DNA from: Chanos chanos
Taxonomy: Eukaryota > Chordata > Actinopteri > Gonorynchiformes > Chanidae
Length of the DNA stretch: 64,000 nucleotides
Direction of reading: 5' to 3'
Assembly: GCF_902362185.1 (NCBI RefSeq)
Contig: NC_044498.1
Coordinates: 12,027,565 to 12,091,564 of the forward strand
Below the pieces are notes generated by a model that saw only the letters and a program-made list of their open reading frames with translations, ran no database searches and was not told where the DNA came from. How positions within the stretch are numbered: position 1 is the first letter of the stretch; every line of letters starts with the position of its first letter. A program made the position numbers and the translations under genes. This document shows, in pieces, positions 1-12,100 of this stretch.

Positions 1-142
1 CGAAGATGGTAACAAATCACCAGAACCCTCCTAACAGTTAAAGAGATTTTTCTGTGGTAGAATTCTACATTCTACATCGGCACATGAGTTCTGCCCGATG
101 AATTAATACGAAAGGTATAATTATATGAACTTTGACCTTTAG

Positions 143-2655
143 GAATTAAGGCGTCAAGGGACCCTGAGGCTCTGATCCCATGGAGCAAGTTCTGTAAGGT
201 GGGTGGGGAAAAAGGGACAGAACTAAGAAAATCTCACGAGAGCTTCGTGTAGAAAGCATTATCAGATTGTCCAGGCTGCATGTCTTTGAGATCAGATTGT
301 TTACAACATAACTGTGGTCGATACTGTCAAAACACATAGACACACCACATAGTCATTGACTTGAAGTTAAAAAGAGGTGTTTATCATACACTGAATGAAG
401 ACATGTTTGGTCTTGCATAGAGCGCCAGTGAGAAGAACTTCACTTTCTGGCTGTGGATCGAAGGGATCCTGGACCTCATCAAGAGACACCTCCTTAGTAT
501 GTGGGATGACGGGTATGTTTCTTAAAAAGTCACAAAAAACCGTCTCAGTTTAATTGCTTCTTTTCAAACCAGGTTTCCTTTGGTACATTGTCACTAAGGT
601 TACACCCTCTCTCCTTTTCTCTTTTTTAAATCTCTCAATCTATCACTTCTCCTCTCAGCTGTATCATGGGATTTGTGACTAAGGACCGCACAAAGGCCCT
701 GCTGCATGACAAAGCTCCCGGGACGTTCTTGCTACGCTTCAGTGAGAGCAACCGTGATGGAGCCATCACTTTCAGCTGGGTGGAGCACACGGCCAATGGT
801 GGGAACTTTTAACCTGGGCTCAACAACTTTCTGACTGTTGCACGACATTGAAGAAAACACTACAGAGAAAAGAAAAAAAAACAAAAACATTTGCTGACTT
901 TCAGTTGTTGCGTATCTCTAAATGATTGCATTTAGATGAACCCCAGATCCGATCAGTGGAGCCGTACACAAAGAAAGAGTTGTCAGCCGTGTCTTTACCA
1001 GACATCATCCGGAACTACAAGGTGATGGCAGCGGAGAATGTGCCCGAGAACCCCCTGCGATTCCTGTTTCCGGACATTCCCAAAGACGAAGCCTTTAAGA
1101 AGTACTACTCGAAACCCGCCGACAGTAAGGCTGCTTTTCATACCACTGTCTTCCTTTCTCTATTCACTCACTGATGTCAAAGAAATCTAGTCATTTGTTT
1201 CAGTCACTTTTTTTGTTGTTGTTGTTAACAGCCAATTATAAAACCTCTCAGTTAAGATACAATTGTTTGGATTGTTAAGGATTTTATATTTCTGAAAATA
1301 TTGAAGAGATTTTTAGCTTTGGCAAATATGTCTTCAGTCAAAACCTCAATAACAGTGAAGTGTATCTTGAGCAAGAAAAAAAAAAAAAGAGTTTCCAGGT
1401 TTTTTACTGATGTGATGCTGAGTATTTTATCGGCATATTTGTCTGCAGAGCAAGAGCCCATGGATTTGCAGAATAACGGCAGCGAGGGATACATAAGCAC
1501 TGTGCTCATTTCTGTATCAGAAGTGTAAGTGCTAAAAGTTACAATAAAACTGTGGAGCTTTCACAAGGCTCCATAAATAATATCCCTTTACTGTGCTTTT
1601 CATGAGAGGATATCTTCTAGAAATAAAAAATAACTTATTTTAACAGTGATTTTGTATGTTTTCAGCGAGCCATCTGAGCTTCATGAAAACATGATGCCAA
1701 TGTCACCAGAGGTATACAGAGAGCTGGAACACATGGTATGTACGAACCCTCTGTGTGTCACAACACAGCTAATATTACAGGCCTGATATGCAACAGAAGA
1801 ACTGGGGTTATGCTAAAATGTTATTTATGACATAACTATGAAGGACTGTCCAAAACCAAATAATGTGACAGGTGTCGTCTTATTATGATTACTACATGAA
1901 CTGAATGATGAATCTGAGCTGACATATGTAACATCTTGTCAATATTACATTGCAGTCAGGAATATTGAGAGCTCTGTCTGTTCTTTCTTTCTTTCTTACT
2001 TCTATTCTCTTTATTTTTTCCGCTTTAGAATCGTGACATGTCAGGAATAACAGATCTGGAGGTATAGTAAAACTCTGACTTGAAAGTGTGTGTTTGTGTT
2101 TTGTTAAGGTCATAAGGGGAAAGAAATCAATGCCCTGTATGTAAACCTCAACGTAAAGTCTAAAAATAGTGATAATTTTGAATTTGTGTGTTGTTCTGTG
2201 CTTAATTTTATTACACTGGATTGTTTTATAGTGCTAAATTGATGTTTGCCTATTTAAACTCATTGTCCCAACATTTCAAAGTCTTGGTATTTTGTGGCTC
2301 TCAAAATTCTATTTGAAGTTCTCAAAGACTTAGCTCTCACTTAGCTAAGGTATTTCTTTCACTCAATATGAGGTCTAGCACAGAAAAAAGATATTTGCTG
2401 GTGTTATACAGATGACATACTAACCAAACTTACAGTTGCATGAAACCTTTTGCTGTGGAGCAGTAAACATGCCAACACCAATTCTGACAAACAGTAACTT
2501 AGTCCAACATTGAGCTAACACTGAATAACGCTAATGCTGAATTTCACGAATGTCACATTTTGTGATAAGTGGCAGGTTCCCAAGTCAGAGGCTGCTGTAA
2601 AACTGAGAATTGTCTCCCTTTGTCTTTCTCACAGATGACCGAAATGGATTCGTGA
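143..2655 (+). CDS. stat1: STAT1, 3' part of gene (linker end, SH2 domain, phosphotyrosine tail, transactivation domain)
   Basis: Signal transducer and activator of transcription 1, the latent cytoplasmic factor that JAKs phosphorylate after interferon signalling and that then dimerises and enters the nucleus. The window starts inside the gene. Exons I read: about 143-198, 421-512, 659-798, 936-1124, 1449-1524, 1666-1735, 2029-2061, 2635-2655, all in phase. The peptide contains LIPWSKFCK, then [20 protein letters not shown], then the SH2 core [11 protein letters not shown] with its phosphate-binding Arg, then [11 protein letters not shown] and [20 protein letters not shown]. The activating tyrosine (human Tyr701) lies in [16 protein letters not shown], codon 1490-1492. 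The transactivation-domain serine (human Ser727) lies in MMPMSPE, codon 1703-1705. Both are present, so this is a full alpha-type tail. The end is EMDS-stop. The motif set fits STAT1 better than STAT4. Which teleost paralogue (a or b) it is cannot be told. The start of the first exon is the least certain boundary. Confidence 0.93.
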
Positions 2656-3400
2656 AACGTGCTGGTTTTGAAAAGCCATGTAGCAATGTCCTTTGAGACG
2701 ATTGGTTTGGCAACACTGGAGGTCGAGGAAGCAGTGAAATTGAGACAGCCTTGTTTTTTTGTTTTTTGTTTTTTGCTTTCTCTTAACTCTTGACTTTCCG
2801 TTGGCCACTTTATGCTCTATATATAGATCAATGAGTCACAATCTCTCCAAAAAATGCAATGAAAAAGTGAAAGTGTCATGTGATTAGAGCTCTTTGCCTC
2901 GGCACAAATTTGATTTTGCAGGTCACTCAGTGTTTTATACTTTCTTGGAAATGACTCTATCAGCCATGACATGAGTTTTGAGCTAAGAATACATTGACAA
3001 ACTCTTTCTTTAGCGCGGTTAAAATATTCCAAGATTGTTATAGAAAAAGTTAAAGAAGTGTATCTTCACCTGCAAAAACTTCAGTGCTAAATTCTGTCTA
3101 ACTTTAAATGCTGCCATCTGTGTAAGGTGTCTTCATGGGCACTATGAAATAATGAAAGAAGTCTAATTTATTCCTCCAGAGATGAAAGTAAACTGTTACT
3201 TTGGTAATGTGCTGATAAATATATCAGCATCTAGACAAGTGAAAAAAAAAAAAAGACTCAACACAGATGTGCTCAGAAGACTTCATTCAAATTAGTTAAT
3301 AGAAATATACAGTATGTTCCAAAGTGATCAAATTGGTGTGCATAATCATTTCTGCTTTATTTAGTATCTCTGGAGTGAAATAAATATTTTGACAACCAGT
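2656..3400 (+). other. stat1: stat1 3'UTR with candidate poly(A) signal
   Basis: The sequence after the stat1 stop is AT-rich and has no coding signal. The first good AATAAA on this strand is at 3379-3384, which would put the mRNA end near 3400. That end is inferred from the hexamer alone. Confidence 0.45.
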
Positions 3401-4689
3401 AACACACAGTTTTACAGTTCAGTGGTCACAAAACACAAATACTTGGAATAACAAGTGACATACTTGGTGAGGAACTGTAGCATTGATATCTATACATTCA
3501 AAACTTTTTTTTTTCCCCCCCAAACCTATTTGTATTTTCATAAAATACTACCATGACTTCTACAGCAATACATACTTTAAAAGCAGAAAAGTATAATGTA
3601 ATAAAGGCATCACCATAGAGCTAAGCTGCAAATTCAAATGGCTAACAGAGCAAGTATCTGACCAATGTAGAGCATAACTGTGTAATTGTACTCTATGTAT
3701 TGTAGTTCCGTTACTAAACCAACGTACACTCTCATTGCACCCAATATGTGCTGGTTTCAAACAAACACACTTGCGCACATATACATACACACACAGTACA
3801 TACATGGCAATGCAGTGTCCTACAAATAATCTTGTCTTTTCACTAACTTTTCAAGTATGTTTCCATGTGCAGTATGCCTCAGTTTCTGTACAGTAACAAT
3901 CGTTGTGCCTCTCTCCGCTGCCGAAAGGCTTCTGTAGACATAGATCAACTCTTGCACCCTTTTAGAAAAAAAAAAGAAAAAAAAAAAAACATTTTCTTGC
4001 TTTACCCTTGAAAAGTTTCGGTAGAACAAAAAAAAACTGGTTTTCTGTTGTAGGATCTGAAAGTCCTCTGTGTTTCTAGCTGAACAGTTTTTTTCTGAAT
4101 TGCTTTATTTATTCATGAAATGAATGAATACATATAATAATTCAGAACAAAAATGTTCAATCACAACATTTTTCTTCTGAACATTTTTTTTTCTCCTGAA
4201 TTATGTTTCCATGACTACTGGCAATAAAAAAAGTTGAGGAAAAATGACAATTGTAGTCTGTCAATGAGGTTTCAGACTTTTAAGACTGTCCAGTTTTGGA
4301 GGGAAAAATTCTCAAAGGGGAAGTTCACCCTTATTCACAGATCAGCTTATTCAGACTCTTACCTTGGTGTTTGCCAGTGCTTCACATAGTTTTTATGATG
4401 AAATGTTTGTTTGTTTTTTTTCCTACCAAAACAATAATTTTCTGTAATAACCTTTAAGCTGAATTTCTGCCACAACAATTGCAGTAACAGCTGTGATTTC
4501 TAAGTAAATGATTTTTAAAAAGTCACACTGGTAATATAAAATATATGTGACCTGTTTCTTGCCAGCACAGGGAGTGATGTGTGATATAGTTTATGCTATT
4601 CTCATTGGTTTCTGACAAGAGACAAAGCAGACTTTAACTTTGGGTCTTCAAGGCAGGATGCAATGCTGTTTTCTAGTATTGTAGTGCTC

Positions 4690-5020
4690 AAGTCGGAGTC
4701 AATATAGGTGGTCTCGTCCCCATCACTGGTCCATATGAAGAGGGTGGATGTTTTATGTTACATTTTTGTTTCAACTCCCTGTAAGGTGCTGGAGATGTAG
4801 AGTGTGCCAACCTCCCCTCTATAGCCAACAAGCCCCAATCTCCCCTACAGAAATTTCACTTTTGAATATTAAAATCTTGACTTGGTCTCGCCTCCTCCAA
4901 AGACTCTGTCTCGACCGCCCCCAAAATCGCAAAGTCTCGGTCTTGACTCAGACTTGACCCTCTAAGGTTTTGGTCTTGACTCGGACTCAGTATAGGTGGT
5001 CACATCCCCCTCACTGCTAT
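4690..5020. repeat. Interspersed repeat, family unassigned, with terminal direct repeats of about 35 bp
   Basis: A block with a low-complexity 'tcttgactcggactc' style that recurs in many fish genomes. Its two ends are similar direct repeats of about 35 bp (4692-4727 and 4980-5016), each containing a 'tataggtggt' core followed by a 'catcactg' or 'ctcactg' tail. Between them lie runs of tctcggtcttgact-type sequence. I recognise the style but cannot name a family, and I saw no coding capacity. Confidence 0.5.
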
Positions 5021-5476
5021 TTTCACTTAGTCAAACCACGAAAGCTACACATTCATCCACTTACTGGATTTCAAACATAAACAATCACAAAAGCATCTGC
5101 AAATACCGATCACCAGAAATAACTCGTCAGAAAAATTGCACTGGCATTGCACTATATATTATAAGGAGATGACTGTTCTACATGAAGAAGAGTGAGCTTC
5201 CCCTGTATTGTGGTGAATGGTTTTGTTAGTGAACCTTCACAGTCATATCTGCTGCATGAAGGTACCCAAGACTGACTGGTTACTTAATTCAATATAATAT
5301 TCAGTCATACAGAGGAAAGTGTCTTCAAATCAACATTTGGACTCCTCATAATCAAGCTATGCAATATCCAGTGTTTGACATAAATTTGATAAGACCTCTT
5401 TGTATCTAATTGAACACATAAAAAAGAAAAAAAGTTCAAATAAGTGCAAAATTTTCAAAGACAATCAATTTTTTTT

Positions 5477-5493
5477 GGGGGGGGGGGGGGGGG
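5477..5493 (+). repeat. Homopolymer G run (17)
   Basis: Seventeen consecutive G residues follow a short T run. It lies in the presumed gls 3'UTR, where the transcript would carry C. It is likely polymorphic in length and prone to sequencing error. Confidence 0.9.
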
Positions 5494-6179
5494 TGTTAAA
5501 GAAAGCATGATGAAATTGACACTGCCAAGCAAAAGATGATATAAAGCTTTTAAACTATGTAGATATTTGATATATATATTTGAATAATTAACACAGAACA
5601 CTGCCTCTTTTATCAAACTGAGAATATCCTTTCCAGTTCTGTAAAAGCTGCCCAAGAGTGGAGTGTTCCGTTTCAGTTCAAATTGGATCTGTACAACAAC
5701 ATTAATGTCCTATTCTACATCATCAATGAACATAAACAATACATTAATGTACACTTTGTATTATACAGTGCATATTCTATACTTTTTTGTTTATGTATAT
5801 TTCATATCTGTATATATATATATATAAATATATTTTGTTATACAGTATAGGTGGAACGTGTTAACGTCAGATAGAGGCTACATTCTTCATCACACTCATT
5901 CTGAAGAAACTAGCACAAAGTGAGCAATACTACACAGACAGCACCAAGCATACAAAATCAGAGCACTAAACTACACACACACCGCACATACAACTGACAG
6001 GATCATAAATTGGTTGGGGGGGGGTCCACATCATTGTACAAATCAATAATACACCATCAACACTTATTTTACTATAAGTAAAATGACTGGGAGTTCATGT
6101 ATGCACATCCTTCAGTAGTCTTTATTTTTTCAGTGTGCTGATTTTGAGGGGAAAAAAAAAAAAAAAAAACCTTGGTGTC

Positions 6180-9100
6180 CTACAGCATCCCATCCAGGTT
6201 TTTCTCAGCTGTCTCCTTGTCTGCTGAGGTTTTGCTGTCTTGAGGGCTGTACTTGTTGTGGTAGTCCTGGAGAATTGTCACAACGTCATGGTGCCCAAAG
6301 TGGACAGCCTCGTCCATGGGTGTGTTACCCCACCTTGTCAGACAGACAGTCATACAGAGTGATCATACAGTCATACAGAGTGTTAATTTAGTTATACAGA
6401 CAGAGTAAGCTGCTGGGAGACATAGCCTATGAAAGGAGTTTTTCCTGTTGAGGATGTGACAAGATTACTTTTTTTATATAACAGCCTTCCCTGTATGTAC
6501 TCTCTAATCATTCATTGATTCATTCATTTTCAAAGCCGCTTATCCTGCTTAGGGTCGTGGGGGTGCTGGAACATATCCCAGCATTCACTGGGCGAAAGGT
6601 GGGAAAACACCCTGGACATGTCACCAGTCCATCACAGTTTCTAATCATTATGTTTATGTTATGTTTTTAATTTACATAAACAATGCTCGTATGGACCGAT
6701 ACAAAAAATGTGAATAGAAACACTATTTTGGTTTTTGATGGCTTACCTGTCTCTGGGCACTGGGTTCACTTTGCAGGCCTCCAGCAAGAAGCGTACGACT
6801 TCAGCATGGCCTGCAAATAGTATAACACAAAGGACATAAATACTTGGTGTACTCAGACAAATATAAACAGTACTTGTTCTCTATTAAACTGACCAGAATA
6901 GCAAGAAGAATAGTTTGAGACAAAATAGGAAACAAGAGTAATGGCTCTTTAGAGTAGTGTGTTCTAAACTACACCCTCAGCGCTGACAGACATTTCCGAC
7001 ATGTGTTAATCAAGTTTTAGAAGACTTCCTCCAAAAGTTGAGGGCCATGAAGTCTTTGTTTTTCATACACCTGTCGTATATATGGAATGCCTAGGAGGTA
7101 CTGGGTGGTGGTCGTGGGGGGCCAGTTTGGGAAACACTGTTTCATACTGACACCAGATGAAGGGCTGAGGTCTGTACCTTCTGCTGCAGCCACGTGCAGT
7201 GCTGTCCTGGAGTCATAATCTCTCTGTTCCATGTCCATTGAAGACAGAGCAAACCTGAAGAGCCGTAAAACAGTTCAGGGTGGCAGGAAAACAACGAGAC
7301 AACCACATATTACAGGTACGCCACAAGGGAATAGAATATTGCGGATAGTTTTTGGTTAACTGCACACAAAAAAAGGAGATGGTGATTAATCTTGAAGGAA
7401 GTTTGTGAATTTACACTGTTAACACGTAAAACTTCAGCAAAATGGCGAATTAATCCTGCTTCGCTACTGATAGTTTGATACTGACAGTTTCAGTGGTGTT
7501 AATAAGTGTTTTCTTTTATCATCTACAGTGAGTGATAATGCAGACAAACATGTGTCCGTACCTCCTGAGGGCAGAGACGTCTCCAGTGTAGGCAGCAAAG
7601 AGCAGGTTGATGACTGACTTAACCTGGAAGAGAACAGACAAGCGATTTCTGCTACAGCAATGTCAGAAGAACATACAGCATGTTCTCTGCACATGCTCTC
7701 AGTTGATATGGTAACTGGGCCTTCAAGCTGTCTGAGAAGTAATGTTGAATTATGTGAACCCATGTGAGGCACTTGGGTGCATTAAAATTCTGTCAGCTTA
7801 ACTGTAAATGTGGAAGAAACAAAGCTTGGAACTGTTAGTGTTACTAAGAAATGGGTTAACACAAAAAGGACAATGTAAGTTATGTCATCCAGACATGAAG
7901 AAAAGGGATAGATATTACACATATATAAAATGAAACATATTTGAGCAAGGCAAGGGTTTGTTCAAATTTAGTTTTTGGACCTAAATAGTTACTGTAAATG
8001 TTTTACTGGTTTACTCTCTTTTCTGTTCTTTTAAAAGTGATAAAGTCATTTGAATTCATTTTCTGGGTCAATGTTACTGAGAGTTGACACACACCTTGAC
8101 AGATATAACTACAACTTGAAATGTATCCAAGCCAGACAAGTCCTATGAAACTGACACACATTGAACTTGAAGTTCCTCAAATTTGAACTAGAAGTTTCTC
8201 AAAATCTTTATCACTTCTTCAAAATTGTTCTCATGTATTTATAAACGGACTTAGTTTGAACTAGGTTAATGTGACTATATATATGAAGGGAGAGGTTTGT
8301 TTTTAAGGATAAAGATGAGTCATTAACTTTTCCTGAACTTGACTGGAGTTTCCTTAAGTGCCCAGGTTTACCAAATAACAGTAATGTTTGTAACCTGCTC
8401 TCTGGAGAAAAGCTTTGGAGTAGTGTCTCATGGAATAGAGCAAACTGGGATGCATCACAACACGTGTGCTTTGGGAACTAGTGGTCATAAAGTTTAGACT
8501 GTGTCATCTTGTAATAAATCTTACAGTAATTACTTAGCTCTACCACAAAATACCTGCTTTTGAAAATTCTGAAAATATTCCAAAGGTCACATAAAAGCTA
8601 TTATAGGCCCAAAGATACAGATAAGAGGAACAAAACACATGAAATAAAATGAAATGGAATTTAAATTATATTTATTTATAGTTTTTCACAGTAACAGAAT
8701 AACTGAGGTTAAATGATCAAACTGTCCTTAATCTCTTGAAATAAAACAAAAGGGATTCAAGATATAAACTGTATGATCTATAAATTGCAACCAAAGTAAC
8801 AAGAGTGAATTTGACATCACAAAACCTTCCAGTAAGGCTTTCTGGTCAGATTTCATGTCCATAAAATGGCTCAAAGCTCCTTTCACTTCAAGTAAATGCT
8901 CAACACTGATAGACTTAAAGCCAGAGGGTATTTTCTTCAGTTAAACTCATGAAGTTCAAACACATTCAACACGTACACACACATTTGTGCTTGTGCACAT
9001 GTGTGTGTTTCTGTTTAAAAAAAAAAGAAAGAATTAAGCATAAATAACCTGGACAGCAATTATAAAAAAAAGCAGAAAAATTGGGAAAATGATGTAATAT

Positions 9101-12100
9101 CTGCATGCATAATGCACATCACAAAGCTATAACTAACTAGGTTGATTTTGTGGTGAGTGTACTCCTAAGTCTGTGAAAAGCTCTTTGGAAAAACAGCCCC
9201 TTGACAAAATTTAGATGATGATCCACCAATGATTTTGACATGATCAAAAGATGATATAAAGGGGAAAAAAAAGACTTAAGGTAACTGGTAAAATGTAATT
9301 CACAGTATTTCAGTGTCTAACCTACTGGACTGATGATTATAAAAACTGATGAGTTTCTCTCATCCCTATTTGAATAGTTTAGCCCTCTACAAATGAAACC
9401 ATTAATAAGAGGAGAAAATCAAACGCTGGGAGGACCTCTTATAGACTTCTGTGTTGAGATTTGCTGTTTTCCTGTGCCTATGATAACACTGTAACTAACT
9501 GTTGATAATTTCAAAGATGAAAATATTCAGTGAGCCTCATCAGAAGACATCTTTTCTCTTTGGCAGAACCAGACAGGTCTGACATTCAGCAGCATCTGAG
9601 AACTTAGGCCTAATCCATAAACTTAACACTGACACTCAATACAAAGACATGACAAAATCACATCATGATTCACATGAACAGAAACAAAGTTCATAAATGA
9701 TCTCATTCAGTAGAATGACAGTGTATTCCTCTCAGTCCTAGCCAACATAATCTAGATAGAGGATGCTAATAGCTTACAGATGCAAACTAAAGCACTATGT
9801 TTAACATAACTGCATTTCAGTGATGATACATGGTGGCCAGGAGTGCCTCATAGGCATTGCATGTCATGCTATGCATGCTAACGTGACTCGCATGTTAAGT
9901 TTGTGAGGATAAATGTTTTAACATTTGAGCAATAAATACTTATACAGTTTAACTGTCAACCATAAGCTGATTAGCATCCCACACCCAGATAGTCAAGAAC
10001 ACGGAAAAGGCACTACACAGAGGGCTCGAACTCAACCTAGAGAATTTCAGTAGCGCAATCAGCAGTGTTAAGACTCGCGTCTCATTAAGATTCTTAACAC
10101 AAAGGTGCTGGTGCATTTTGATTAGACATACTACTCCTATGTTTATCTTGGTGGTGTCTGGTTGAATTCAGCCCTAAAGATTTAAAAAAATAAACAAAAA
10201 AAAAAAACATTTGCTCATATCACATTATTCAAGTCCTGTTACAGACAGAAGAAGAAAAATGATAATGAATGAAACCATTGCTCATTTAGAACAAAAGACA
10301 ACAAAAAAGGGGGGTGAAAGGAGTGACATATAACAACTGGGAAGGGTGGGTGGGTGGGTGGAGCTTGGGGCGGGTGGGACGTGATGGGGTGTGGACTCCT
10401 TCCCTCTAGTTTCGGTCAGCCATGCTCTCCATCCTATAGACTACAGTGGTGGAGCTATCCTCATCTGCCTCCGTGGGGGAAACTTTTTTCCACACCGAGT
10501 CTTTGAGAGCCAACTCTTGCTGAAGGCTCTCGTAATCCATGGGTCCAAACGTGTGCTGCTGTTTTGAGCAACACGGGATAACACATTAGTTTATCTCAGC
10601 TTATCACCTTCGCACCTGCCCACGGGTATGGCTAGTCTACTCAAATGACAAAACTGTGATTTGAGTGTACCCAAATTAACTTGAGCAGGTGCCAGGTCTA
10701 ATCCTGAAACAATAATTTAAAGGACTCAAGTTAGAAATGATATTAAAACTTCAGCAGTTTAGATTAAGTTTTTGATTAATGGTAAAGCGTACTCAAAACT
10801 CGTTATTTAATAATCAGCAGTGACAATAAAGGCCGGTGAATTGATGGCTGCTCTTAATGTGTTTTTTGCACTGGGGTTGCAGTCCCACCATCCTCCAGCA
10901 GAGAGCAGTACTGCTGGCAGACAAGCACGTGTGTTATATGGCGAGTCGAGACAGAGGACGACGACAGAAAGAAAAAAAGCTGGGTGTATGTGGGGATAGA
11001 CAGGAGAAAAACCGTCACTCACCCGTTGGTCCCCGCCCTCTCTACGTGGGTCGAGCTTCTTGGCAAAATGCCTCAGGTTGTCGTAGTTATGGAAATTGAA
11101 GAGCTGCACGAGATCCTGGGACACACAGGGAGACCAGAGTCAGGGGCACATGCTAAAGTTAACACACTTCTGACCATCTGACATCTACTCCTTATTTATA
11201 CCGGTGTGATGTGCCAGGGAGCAAGGTCCCAGCAGTAGTAGAAATAACAAGGAAGAAATGTATGGAGAGAGAGAGACAGAGAGAGAGGGAGGGAAAGATA
11301 TAGAGGGAAAGACAGAGAAAGGGAGTATGTACCGTGCAGAACTGGATGCCGCGTACACTGTTGCCCAGTTTATCCAGTGGAGGAGACCAACACATGATGC
11401 CCATTACATTGGGCACCACTAGCAGAATGCCTCCTGCTACCCCAGACTTAGCCGGCAGTCCCACCTGCATCGCAAACAATGAGATACAGCGATTTTGTTA
11501 CAACAAGACAATACAAACTCATCTCAAGGTAAAAGCATTTACAGAGCGCTAAGAATTTTAAGGAAAGAAAAATTCAACGTCTCCCTTCAAAGCAGTGCTG
11601 GGTCTGCATGTGTGCGTTCATGCGTGTAAATATCAGTGTGGTAACTCACATGGAAGGCAAACTGCCCAGAGAAGTCGTACATGCCGCAGGAGTGCATGAG
11701 ACTCAGCGTGTTGCGCACGGCCTCGGGGTTCAGCACACGCTCTCCTGTGATTGGACAGAAGCCACCGTTGGCCAGGGTGGCAGCCATAACACTGGCACTC
11801 TCACATGTGACCTCGATAGAGCACAGCTAAAACCAAACAAATAAACATGTTCTGTCACATCTCAGAGTAAAATCACACCGAAAAAAAAAGGGCTGAGATT
11901 TGAGAGGAACAGATAGGTTGAATAGTTTATTTAAAACAAGATTCCCAAAATCCTGTCCTGGATGTTCTGCAGGTTTTTACATAAACTAAAGACTAATCTG
12001 TGATGCATTGTGAAAACCTTTCTCTCAGGTAAAAGTCAGCTCCTAATTATGAGAAGAGGGGAAAATACCTGCAAGACATAGACCCTCCAGGGCTGCATTT

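Larger units (their letters stand above)
3356..6179 (-). other. gls: gls (KGA form) 3'UTR region
   Basis: AT-rich non-coding stretch downstream of the gls KGA stop codon, on the reverse strand. Reverse-strand AATAAA candidates lie at 4104-4113 (two overlapping copies) and 3356-3361. The furthest would make a 3'UTR of about 2.8 kb, close to the length recalled for mammalian KGA mRNAs. The stretch includes a repeat at 4690-5020, a 17-base G run at 5477-5493 and an AT-dinucleotide patch near 5810-5835. The UTR extent is inference; no coding exon was seen. Confidence 0.4.
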
